NCBI GenBank assembly: GCA_027451525.1
Contig: DAIDJF010000046.1
Span: 1-44,421 of the forward strand
Origin: Ktedonobacterales bacterium
GTDB lineage: Bacteria > Chloroflexota > Ktedonobacteria > Ktedonobacterales > Ktedonobacteraceae
Reading direction: 5' to 3'
DNA: 44,421 bases
Shown: piece by piece, positions 1 through 7,882 of the stretch
How the letters are laid out: each line of letters opens with the position of its first letter
Numbering within the stretch: the first letter of the stretch is position 1
Notes under the pieces: model-generated
What the model was told of the DNA's origin: nothing
The model's input: only the letters and a program-made list of their open reading frames with translations
The model's database searches: none
Program-made: the position numbers and the translations under genes

Positions 1-169
1 CGTTACGCTCCGTACGCAGGTTGGTGAAGCACTTGCCCGCGGACAGGACCGCGCGACAACAATAACAACCGTCGCACAACAGATGCAGAAATTAGCTCCC
101 CGAGGGAACGAGGAGCGTCTGGCAAATGGCATAGGGCAGGTTTTCGACGAATTGAGCAAAACAAGATAG
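1..169 (+). CDS. C-terminal end of an unknown protein (5' truncated by the window edge)
   Basis: An open frame enters from the left edge (first full codon at base 2) and runs for 55 codons to a TAG at 167-169. The peptide is polar and Gln/Arg/Thr-rich, and ends in a Glu/Leu/Lys helix-like stretch. I recognise no domain. It is followed 15 bases later by a long perfect hairpin of the type seen after other genes in this window, which supports it being a genuine gene end. Function unknown. Confidence 0.5.
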   Translation, partial: VTLRTQVGEALARGQDRATTITTVAQQMQKLAPRGNEERLANGIGQVFDELSKTR

Positions 170-184
170 CACAATTCCAAACAA

Positions 185-241
185 GCGAATGAAAGCAGCC
201 TGAAAAGATCTCAGAGATCTCTTCAGGCTGCTTTCATTCGC
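185..241. terminator. Long perfect hairpin after the first partial gene
   Basis: Bases 185-204 and 222-241 are perfectly complementary (20 bp). The interior also pairs (AGATCT at 206-211 with 215-220), giving an almost uninterrupted stem. There is no clear T tract on either side, so Rho-independent activity is inferred from position rather than from a canonical signature. From 242 to 496 I see no gene, only the AT-rich leader of the next gene with a small symmetric site TTTGTA-n5-TACAAA at 362-378. Confidence 0.55.
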
Positions 242-496
242 CGCCAAAATTGTTATGTATTTAGTTATATTTCAGATGCTGTGTTTATGGCATTTTTATA
301 GGAGCCACGTATACTTGTAGCATATCCTTTTTTGTTTTTCTCGTATTCTCCACGCGATATATTTGTAATATATACAAAAAACCTTATTACCAAACAGCGA
401 GGAGACAGAGCCGAGGAACAGAAGAGGAGCAACAGTCTGGCACAACGTGGCTGTAGATGTAACGGTACATCGTGTCCATTTGTGGAGGGAATAGAC

Positions 497-1834
497 GTGT
501 CCATCACAAAAACAGTAGCTCAACGCCCTGAGCACAAAACTGAGACCCAAGTCGTCCATGAGACCCGTACACGTAGCAAAAGCCAGCGGCATGGTCTTGC
601 TAAAATCATGTCTGGCTATCTGATCATTATTCTTGCACTGGCGGCCTGCGGTACAAACTCATCCAGCACTGGTGCAAGCACAGGACCGCTTACAATGGGA
701 GTCCTGTCTTGCTTCACAGGAACACTGGCAAGTCTTGGTGAGTCTATGTTACAAGGCGCGCAGGTAGCGCAAAAAGCCATCAACGACGCTGGTGGTATTC
801 TTGGCCGTCAGCTAAATCTGGCCCATGCCGACACACAATGCGATGAGGCAGACTCTGTCCCCGCGCTACGACAGCTTCTGGCAACACAAAACATGGTTGG
901 CATCATTGGTCCAGAAACACAGGAGATCAGTGCAGATTCTCCTATCCTCACAGCAGCAAAAGTTGTAGATGAGTTCCAAGGCGGTAGCACGCTCTTCGAC
1001 CACAACACCAATCCCTGGTTATGGCGTGATAGTCCGTCCGACTCGCAATTGGGCGTTGCGATGGCTCTCTATGCCCACAAGAAAGGCTATCAAAAAGCTG
1101 CCCTGCTTTTCTACTCAGATATTGCAGCGCAGACATTCGCTCAACCCATTCAAGCAACGTGGCAGAAACTCGGTCATCAGATTGTTGCAAATGTTACGGT
1201 AGCTCCCGATCAGACATCGTATCGTACCCAGATACAGCAGATCATCAATACGCACCCTGATGTCATTTTCACGCAAACTGATCCAGCTACGGCAGCAGTC
1301 ATTTTCCAGAATTTTAAGGAACTGGACAATCTGGCAATCCCCTTCGTTGGCACTGATGTCACTGGCAGTGACCAGTATCTAAAGGCCCTTACCTATGCGG
1401 TTGCCAGTGCCCATCTTACTTCAGTTTATGGCACATCGGTCACCGGCCAGGCAACAGATGCTTTTAACCAGTACTTTGTTGCCCGCTTTGGCAGCAATGT
1501 TCAGCCGCTGGCTAACGCAAACTATGCCTACGATGCAGTTATCAGTCTGGCTCTTGCCATTGATAAAGCCAACACAACTGATAGCACGGCCATTAACGGA
1601 GCAATGATGGGGGTGACAAACCCACCAGGAACCACATGCTACACGTACAAAGATTGTATGGCTCTTATCAAATCGGGCCAGAAGATCAATTACGATGGTG
1701 CAAGTGGCGATCTCAACTATAACCAGTATCACAACGTATTCGGCCCATATGGCGGTTTCCAAACCAACACAAGCGGGCAAGAGCAGCAGGTCATGTTGCT
1801 TTCTGCCTCTGATTTGGCCGCTGTAACACCATAA
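497..1834 (+). CDS. Branched-chain amino acid type ABC transporter substrate-binding lipoprotein
   Basis: Periplasmic-binding-protein-like receptor (LivJ/LivK or Peripla_BP_6 family), probably the ligand-binding partner of the LivH/LivMG/LivF proteins encoded convergently downstream. I chose GTG 497 because GGAGGG lies 7-8 bases upstream; the frame is open back to 332 but that part has no good ribosome site. The 445-residue product has a long basic n-region, a hydrophobic segment and a lipobox (LALAAC, lipidated Cys about residue 51). The mature part shows the family layout: an MGVLSCFTGTLASLGE start, a QGAQVAQKAINDAGGILGR helix, and later a VGTDVTGSDQYLK segment. The ligand cannot be read from sequence. 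An almost identical ribosome-site/start segment precedes accD. Confidence 0.85.
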   Translation: MSITKTVAQRPEHKTETQVVHETRTRSKSQRHGLAKIMSGYLIIILALAACGTNSSSTGASTGPLTMGVLSCFTGTLASLGESMLQGAQVAQKAINDAGGILGRQLNLAHADTQCDEADSVPALRQLLATQNMVGIIGPETQEISADSPILTAAKVVDEFQGGSTLFDHNTNPWLWRDSPSDSQLGVAMALYAHKKGYQKAALLFYSDIAAQTFAQPIQATWQKLGHQIVANVTVAPDQTSYRTQIQQIINTHPDVIFTQTDPATAAVIFQNFKELDNLAIPFVGTDVTGSDQYLKALTYAVASAHLTSVYGTSVTGQATDAFNQYFVARFGSNVQPLANANYAYDAVISLALAIDKANTTDSTAINGAMMGVTNPPGTTCYTYKDCMALIKSGQKINYDGASGDLNYNQYHNVFGPYGGFQTNTSGQEQQVMLLSASDLAAVTP

Positions 1835-1878
1835 TTTTTACAAAGCACGCATCTACGATACGCCAGACTGTTACCCTC

Positions 1879-1921
1879 AGCGAAGCAGCCCATCACAATG
1901 ATAGTGATGGGCTGCTTCGCT
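1879..1921. terminator. 18-bp perfect hairpin after the substrate-binding gene
   Basis: Bases 1879-1896 pair perfectly with 1904-1921 around a 7-base loop, 45 bases after the stop. The stem is GC-rich but there is no strong T tract. It sits between two convergent transcription units and could stop either. Confidence 0.6.
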
Positions 1922-2163
1922 ATCTCTTCTCTCTGCAAGTAACGTCCTGCATAACCTTCCCATAGAGATTGTTCGTATCACCTTATGAACCATCCAGTTC
2001 TCCCTCAGCAAACCCGCGTTTCAGGCGTTGCGCGAAGTCCTCCACTATAGAAATATGTTACCAAGCTCTCATCGATTGTCAAGGCTTTCGCAGACGAAAT
2101 TAAAGGCAGAGTTAAATAAAAAGCTCAATCTTTGAGCACGCCGCTGTAAGAAGATTACGACAG
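1922..2163. other. Spacer between convergent genes, nothing recognised
   Basis: About 240 bases between two long gene-end hairpins. The frames here are short and overlap the hairpins; I see no gene, promoter pair or repeat I can support. Confidence 0.4.
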
Positions 2164-2227
2164 ACAACACGACAACACTGCGGCCCACTACTAACTTCAG
2201 TAGTGGGCCGCAGTGTTGTCGTGTTGT
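2164..2227. terminator. 29-bp perfect hairpin at the end of the liv operon
   Basis: Bases 2164-2192 pair perfectly with 2199-2227 around a 6-base loop. The hairpin starts 7 bases after the livF stop codon in transcription order. The stem is very long and GC-rich in its inner half. Acting as the operon terminator is inferred from position, since no T run follows. Confidence 0.6.
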
Positions 2228-2233
2228 AGAGCG

Positions 2234-2956
2234 TTATGAAAGCCGTCCTACATAGAGGTTTATCACCTCTTCATTTTGCAACAACTCTTGCCCGGTGCCT
2301 TCCAGGCGATTGCGTCCCAACACCAGCACGTAGGCCCATTGTGCGTGACGCAGTGTCTCACGGGTATTCTGTTCAACGATCAAAATCGAAACTTTTGTAG
2401 AGCGAATCTGCTCGATACGCTCCCAGACCAGGCTTTGAAACTTAGGAGAGAGACCCACACTTGGCTCATCCAGAATGAGTACCGATGGATCAACCATCAG
2501 GCCGCGAGCCAGAGCTAACATCGTGCGCTGCCCACCGCTCAGCGTACTGGCACGGCGATGGGATGACTCTTTCAAATCGGGGAAAAGTTCAAACAACTGG
2601 TCAATGCGTTCGCTAACACCAGATTTGCGCGCATAACCGCCCATATCCAGGTTTTCGCGGATCGAAAGATCAGGAAAGACATTCTCTACCTGGGGCACAT
2701 AAGCAATCCCATAACGTACACGCTTCTCTACAGGCTGTGTAGTGACTTCTTTGCCCTCGACAAATACGCGCCCCGCCGCTGGACGGATCAAGCCTGCGAC
2801 AGCCTTCAACAGCGTAGATTTACCAGCTCCATTCGGCCCTACAATTGCCGTAATCTCGCCTTTTTTGGCTTTTATGCTCACCTGGTCGATAATTGGCGGG
2901 CCACCATAGCCCGCCGTAATCCCCTGAACATCTAGCACAGCATCGTCATTGCTCAT
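2234..2956 (-). CDS. livF: Branched-chain amino acid ABC transporter ATP-binding protein LivF
   Basis: Cytoplasmic ATPase subunit of a Liv-type importer, 240 residues, the usual LivF length. Visible motifs are Walker A GPNGAGKST near residue 40, the signature LSGGQ near 140, Walker B LILDEPSVGLSP near 160 and the switch region LIVEQN. The LivF-specific Q-loop context (YVPQVENVFPDLSIRENL) separates it from LivG. Its ATG overlaps the stop codon of the preceding livM-livG fusion (ATGA at 2956-2953), so translation is coupled. It is the last gene of the accDA-liv unit. Confidence 0.9.
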   Translation of the reverse strand: MSNDDAVLDVQGITAGYGGPPIIDQVSIKAKKGEITAIVGPNGAGKSTLLKAVAGLIRPAAGRVFVEGKEVTTQPVEKRVRYGIAYVPQVENVFPDLSIRENLDMGGYARKSGVSERIDQLFELFPDLKESSHRRASTLSGGQRTMLALARGLMVDPSVLILDEPSVGLSPKFQSLVWERIEQIRSTKVSILIVEQNTRETLRHAQWAYVLVLGRNRLEGTGQELLQNEEVINLYVGRLS

Positions 2957-4818
2957 ACAGTCACCTCACCAAGATATGCGTCTATCACGGTCTGATTTGA
3001 ACGAAGCGCGTCGAACGGCCCCGCTGCAATCACTGCCCCTTGTGCCATCACCACGACATGATGGGCCACTCGTTCGATAAAGGGCAAGTTATGTTCAACG
3101 ATGATTACCGAAGTTCCAGAAGCCACAAACCCTTCAATCGCTTGAGCCATACGCTCACCCAAGACAGGGTTCACTCCCCCCATCGGCTCATCGAGAATAA
3201 CCAAATCAGGATGTGCCATACGAATACGTGCAAACTCCACCAGACGTTTTTGACCGCCACTGAGATTGCCTGCCCGCTCATTGCCTATTTTGTTCAAACC
3301 CATTTCAGCTATAATTTCGCGCGCACGTTTCAATTCTGCCTCTGGTGCAAGATGCTGAATAAATCCTGTTCCCGCTAGGCTCATCCAGAAGCCCTCGCGC
3401 TTTCGATCCAAACGTGCTAAGAGTACATTTTCCAGGACCGTCAATCCCCCCCACTCACGTGGCGTCTGAAAGGTACGAATAAGACCCTGACGTGAGATAC
3501 GATGGGGCGGCAGGCCCTGGATCTGTCGATTTTCAAAGAGAACAGTACCAGCATCGGGTAATTTGAAACCGGATATCAGATCTATCGCGGTACTCTTGCC
3601 AGCACCGTTCGGACCGATCAGCCCTGTCACACGTCCTTTCGGAACACGAAACGAGCAGTTATTAACCGCTGCCACGCCACCAAAGTGCTTGTACAGCCCA
3701 TCTACGACCAGGATAGCCGGTTCATCCTCCACAGAAACCACTTGACGCGATTTTGAGACAACCACCGAGGTAGCCGGTTGTACACTCTGTTCCTCTTGCT
3801 CCACAGTGCCATTTGTACCATGATCAGCTGTGTCAGAACTTTTAGCAGTTGAGACATTGGCAACTGTATAGCTATGCAACTGACGATCCACAGGCCGACG
3901 CTCCGGCAAAAGACCCTGAGGGCGGAACCGCAAGAACAAGACCAGTACGCCACCAACCACGATCTCGCGTAACGCTGGCACAATATTGGGGTTGCCCGCA
4001 ATATCAGGCAAGAAGCGCGTCGATTCCTGTACCAACACGACCATGACCAGTACGCCTAAGATCACGCCTTTAATATTCCCTTTACCACCGACCAGGACAG
4101 CAGAATACAACACGATAGTCTCAATCGGTGCCCAGGATGATGGGTTAAAGGCACTCAAATACGCGGCAAAGAGGGCACCAGCGAGGCCGCCAACGGCGGC
4201 ACCCAGGACATATGCTTTCAGCTTCAAGACATAGATATCGCGGCCAAAGGCGGCAGCGGCCCGCTCATCTTCACGCAAAGAACGCAACGCGAGGCCAAAA
4301 CGACTTCCAGAGAGCCGTAGCATGAACAGCACGACAAGAGCAAACACCACCAGACAGAAACCAAGCAAGAAGTATTGGTAGGAGTTGTAATCAAGTCCTA
4401 ACACATCCGCCATTGGGTTAAAGAGGCCAGACAAGCCATTATAGCCATCAAAGAGAGGAACATACTGGCTCGCCATCACGTATAAAACGTACACAGCCCC
4501 CAGCGTCACGATGGAAAAATAGATGCCCCGTAGTTGGCGCAGCGCGATCAGACCAACGACCAGTCCCATCAGTGCTGAAGCGACCATGGACCCCAATACA
4601 GCCACCAGGTAAGGCAACTGTAAGCCCAGAATGTACTGCGCTGGTGGTGGCTGACGACCGATAGTAAGCACCAGCGTTATATATGCTCCTAGCGCGACAT
4701 AGCCATAGTAGGCCAGATCAAAGTCACCAGCCCACCCCCAGATTACATTGAGGCCAAGAGCCATAATGCCAAAAATTGCTCCCTCTGTGAGAATAGAGAT
4801 GAGATATTGTGTCATCAT
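2953..4818 (-). CDS. Fused Liv transporter permease and ATPase (LivM-LivG)
   Basis: One 621-residue frame joins a LivM-type membrane permease (about residues 1-315, eight or more hydrophobic segments) to a LivG-type ATPase (about 375-621). A polar Ser/Thr/Glu-rich linker of about 55 residues lies between them. The ATPase half has Walker A GPNGAGKST near residue 400, signature LSGGQ, Walker B LVILDEPMGGVNP and the LivG-type IRTFQTPREWGGLTVLENV segment. Fusing the second permease to the first ATPase fixes their 1:1 stoichiometry; such fusions are known in the Liv family but are less common than separate genes. Start ATGATG 4818 overlaps the livH stop; the stop overlaps livF. Confidence 0.9.
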   Translation of the reverse strand: MMTQYLISILTEGAIFGIMALGLNVIWGWAGDFDLAYYGYVALGAYITLVLTIGRQPPPAQYILGLQLPYLVAVLGSMVASALMGLVVGLIALRQLRGIYFSIVTLGAVYVLYVMASQYVPLFDGYNGLSGLFNPMADVLGLDYNSYQYFLLGFCLVVFALVVLFMLRLSGSRFGLALRSLREDERAAAAFGRDIYVLKLKAYVLGAAVGGLAGALFAAYLSAFNPSSWAPIETIVLYSAVLVGGKGNIKGVILGVLVMVVLVQESTRFLPDIAGNPNIVPALREIVVGGVLVLFLRFRPQGLLPERRPVDRQLHSYTVANVSTAKSSDTADHGTNGTVEQEEQSVQPATSVVVSKSRQVVSVEDEPAILVVDGLYKHFGGVAAVNNCSFRVPKGRVTGLIGPNGAGKSTAIDLISGFKLPDAGTVLFENRQIQGLPPHRISRQGLIRTFQTPREWGGLTVLENVLLARLDRKREGFWMSLAGTGFIQHLAPEAELKRAREIIAEMGLNKIGNERAGNLSGGQKRLVEFARIRMAHPDLVILDEPMGGVNPVLGERMAQAIEGFVASGTSVIIVEHNLPFIERVAHHVVVMAQGAVIAAGPFDALRSNQTVIDAYLGEVTV

Positions 4819-5696
4819 TCGAACAGAGTCCTCCCTGCCTTAGTAAAAAGACCACGTGGACGCACGAGAATAATGATCGCCAGGATTGCGAAGGCAAATG
4901 CCAACTCGTAGCTCGCGCTGATGTAGCCACCAGTAAATTCGAGGGCGATACCGACAATGATAGCACCTGCCATCGTGGCGAACGGCTTCCCTAAACCGCC
5001 TGCCACTGAGGCAGTCAGCGTAATCAGGAAGAAACTAAAGCCAAAATAGGGATTGAAGGTTCCCACGCTCTCGGCAAGGATAAAGCCCGCATAGCCTGCC
5101 ACAAAACCAGCAAGCACCCATGTTACAGAAGCAATCAACTGAGCATTAATGCCTGTCACACGCGCCAGATCGCGATTTTGGAAAACCGCACGTAGAGCTT
5201 TGCCAAACTTTGTATAGGTGATTAATCCATACAAAATGGCAGTAATCACAAGAGCAGAAAGAATGATCTCGATCTCAGTCGAGGTCCATAAGAAAGGCCC
5301 AATCTGATAAGGGGCACTTTGCGGAATTGCGTATGCAACGTTGGCAGCACCAAAGATGATTACCAGGATATTCTGGATAATAAAGGAAACACCAAGCGTT
5401 GCGATAAACGTTGGCATCGTTCCCACATTGCGCCGCACAAAACGATCTACCACGGCAGTATGCACAATCAGAGCCGTTATCCCAGCCACGCCTGCCGCAG
5501 CCAGAGCAGCAAGCAAGGCGTTTCCCGTAATACGCTGCACAACATATGCCGCATATGCGCCTACCGTGAGGAGTTCTCCGTGGGAAAGGTTTGCCACGTT
5601 GGTAACGGCATACTCAAGTGTGAATGCGACCGCCGAAAGCGCGAGGATGGCGGCAGAGACAAGTCCAAAGCCAAGCGTCAAGAACAGCTCATGCAT
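4815..5696 (-). CDS. livH: Branched-chain amino acid ABC transporter permease LivH
   Basis: Inner-membrane permease, 293 residues, about eight hydrophobic segments. Family features include VTNVANLSHGELLTVGAYAAY near the N terminus (LivH NxSxG.l..lGAY pattern) and GLGKPFATMAGAIIVG near the cytoplasmic coupling loop. It partners the LivM half of the next gene. The ATG at 5696 lies inside the end of accA (8-base overlap), with GGAAG a few bases upstream, so it is translated in step with the carboxyltransferase gene. Confidence 0.9.
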   Translation of the reverse strand: MHELFLTLGFGLVSAAILALSAVAFTLEYAVTNVANLSHGELLTVGAYAAYVVQRITGNALLAALAAAGVAGITALIVHTAVVDRFVRRNVGTMPTFIATLGVSFIIQNILVIIFGAANVAYAIPQSAPYQIGPFLWTSTEIEIILSALVITAILYGLITYTKFGKALRAVFQNRDLARVTGINAQLIASVTWVLAGFVAGYAGFILAESVGTFNPYFGFSFFLITLTASVAGGLGKPFATMAGAIIVGIALEFTGGYISASYELAFAFAILAIIILVRPRGLFTKAGRTLFE

Positions 5697-6819
5697 GATG
5701 CCACCATCTTCCTTCCAGTACCATTTTTACAGCCCGTGTTTGCCGCAACGTGAGAGCCTGGGCTTGTGTCGAGGCTTCACTAATCATCGTCATTGATCCT
5801 CCTACAATGTGTGTTAAAGGAAACCAATTGCGCAAAAATCTCCATACAAGCTGTCCTTGCCTGACGGTAGCGACAGAATTGCGGAGTAGCATATGAGGAG
5901 TGCGCTGAAATCGCCCAATCCGTCTGAATTTGCGATAGCGGCGCGCGAGTAAGTGTCGCGTCGGGAGTTGTTCTAGTTCGGGAAGAACATGTAACAGTTG
6001 GCGTTCTAATGCCTGCATAACCACGAGAGGATCAGTATGCGCCCCGGCCTTTGGCTCTGGGACAATAGTATCCACGACCCCGAGGCGCAGGCAATCGGCG
6101 GCGGTAAGCTTGAGTTGTTCTGCAACTTGCATCGCCTTACGCGCATCACGATATAAGATCGTTGCAGCACCTTCAGGGGCAATCACCTCGTAGATCGCAT
6201 TTTGTAACATCATGATATGGTCAGCAACAGCAAATGCGACCGCACCCCCACTTGCACCTTCGCCAATAATTGCCGTCACGATCGGTGTTGGTAAACTACT
6301 CATCAACGAAAGACAATGGGCCAGTGACCAGGCAAGCCCATGCCGCTCACTTTCGTCGCCAGGATCAGCACCCGAGGTATCAATAAATGTTACAAGCGGG
6401 CAGTGCAGCTGAGCAGCGAGATTCATCATGCGCATTGCCTTGCGAAACCCTTCTGGCTGGATGCGCGTCTGTATTTCTTCCGTCTGCTGTATTTCTACCA
6501 TATGGTACCGCATCTGCCCAATAAACACCACCGTGTGTCCACCAATCGTTCCTAAGCCCGTTAAGACAGTCGGGTCATCGCCATAGCAACGATCTCCCTG
6601 TAACTCCAGAAAATCAGGCGCGAGATAGTGAATATAGTCACGTGCCGTTGGGCGATCAGGATGGCGGGCAAGCGTTACACACTCCCAGGCAGAATTTGGC
6701 GAGGATGCTGCAGATGTGGGTAAGAATGTATTATCAGATGTATGATAACCAGGAAGATGATGCTGTTTTGTATGAGCAACAGTCGCCTTTAATAATAGCG
6801 CAAGCGTAGAAGGAAGGTC
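5689..6819 (-). CDS. accA: Acetyl-CoA carboxylase carboxyltransferase alpha part (AccA), no usable start codon seen
   Basis: Alpha half of the ACC carboxyltransferase, which moves the carboxyl group from biotin to acetyl-CoA to make malonyl-CoA. AccA homology begins with ARHPDRPTARDYI and DFLELQGDRCYGDDP (about 6540-6680) and continues through VTFIDTSGADPGDESERHG, GEGASGGAVA and APEGAATILYRD. The frame is the same as accD and is open all the way from the accD stop codon. Between that stop and the conserved N terminus there is no in-frame ATG, GTG or TTG; the first candidate, GTG 6531, would remove about 90 residues including conserved ones. I therefore read it as the second half of an AccD-AccA fusion interrupted by one UAA. 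A roughly 90-residue basic tail follows the core and overlaps livH. Confidence 0.8.
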   Translation of the reverse strand, partial: DLPSTLALLLKATVAHTKQHHLPGYHTSDNTFLPTSAASSPNSAWECVTLARHPDRPTARDYIHYLAPDFLELQGDRCYGDDPTVLTGLGTIGGHTVVFIGQMRYHMVEIQQTEEIQTRIQPEGFRKAMRMMNLAAQLHCPLVTFIDTSGADPGDESERHGLAWSLAHCLSLMSSLPTPIVTAIIGEGASGGAVAFAVADHIMMLQNAIYEVIAPEGAATILYRDARKAMQVAEQLKLTAADCLRLGVVDTIVPEPKAGAHTDPLVVMQALERQLLHVLPELEQLPTRHLLARRYRKFRRIGRFQRTPHMLLRNSVATVRQGQLVWRFLRNWFPLTHIVGGSMTMISEASTQAQALTLRQTRAVKMVLEGRWWHHA

Positions 6820-7698
6820 TTAGCGAGCAGTAATGGTATCGAGTTGACCGGAGGAGAGCATCATTTCAGCCCGATGCGAGCCTGGTAACAACCTGCGTCC
6901 CGTCACCAGTTCAGCGACACGCGGACCTGCAAAGCCAATCACAGCATTCGGCTCTGCCAACAGGACATCGCCCAAGCTGGCAAAGCTGGCAAAGACGCCA
7001 CCAGTCGTGGGACTGGCTAACACAGAAAGGTAGAGATGACCAGCCGTGTGAAAATGTTCAAAAGCTGCGGCGGTTTTCGGCATCTGCATCAAACTGATAA
7101 TGCCTTCCTGCATTCGTGCCCCTCCGCTATTAACCACCGTTACCACAGGCAGATGATGGCGTGTGGCATACTCAAATGCGAAGGTGATCTGCTCCCCCAC
7201 GACAGACCCCATACTGCCACCCATAAAGTGAAAATCTAGCACAGCCAGGACCGTCTCCGTCCCACCGATGCGACAGCGACCGACAAGGACAGCATCACTT
7301 AAGCCTGTCTTCTTCTGCTCCGCAAGCAGTTTCGAGGCATAGGATTGCTCATCTCCAAACCCAAGAAAATCGAGTGGCAAAATTCCATGCCCGATGGGTT
7401 TGAAACTCCCTTCATCCGCTAGATGCTGCACGCGCTGCAATGCTAACATTGGGAAGTGATTACCACAGTGATCACATACCGCGATAGTGCGATATAGCTC
7501 GTTTGTGGCATCCAATGTTGCCTTACACGCTGGGCATTGTTCGGGTTGCACTACGGCATTGGCAGCAGATGAGTCATTTGCTCTCCGCACCAATGCGAAG
7601 AGACCATCGTACAGATCATGCCATCTAGACATAGCACTCTCGCTCCGTTGCCTAGAGGATTTTGATCTTTTCTGCTCAAAAGGATTCGTCATTGACAC
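6820..7698 (-). CDS. accD: Acetyl-CoA carboxylase carboxyltransferase beta part (AccD), ends at a premature-looking UAA
   Basis: Beta half of the ACC carboxyltransferase. It has a four-Cys zinc ribbon (C55-x2-C58 and C75-x2-C78 counted from GTG 7698) and then the crotonase-like core: VLDFHFMGGSMGSVVGEQI, SGGARMQEG and SPTTGGVFASFA. I chose GTG 7698 for its GGAGGG site; the product is 292 residues. The stop (TAA 6822-6820) falls within the conserved AccD C terminus: residues before it read LDTITAR, and the codons after it read DLPSTLALLLKA, matching the family pattern of a basic residue, then (E/D)Lxx(T)LAxLL. So the stop appears to interrupt rather than end the protein. Confidence 0.85.
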   Translation of the reverse strand: MSMTNPFEQKRSKSSRQRSESAMSRWHDLYDGLFALVRRANDSSAANAVVQPEQCPACKATLDATNELYRTIAVCDHCGNHFPMLALQRVQHLADEGSFKPIGHGILPLDFLGFGDEQSYASKLLAEQKKTGLSDAVLVGRCRIGGTETVLAVLDFHFMGGSMGSVVGEQITFAFEYATRHHLPVVTVVNSGGARMQEGIISLMQMPKTAAAFEHFHTAGHLYLSVLASPTTGGVFASFASLGDVLLAEPNAVIGFAGPRVAELVTGRRLLPGSHRAEMMLSSGQLDTITAR

Positions 7699-7882
7699 AT
7701 CTATTCCCTCCACATGAGAATACAAGGTATGTCACAAGTATACGGAAAACATTGTAAACAACTCGTAAACATGGTGAGGAAAACATAACTAAAAACATAA
7801 CAATTTCGTGTATACTCTTCATATAACACAACCATAGTCATCATCAGTTGCTTTCTGGCACGTTCTCTTCATGAGGTAACCT

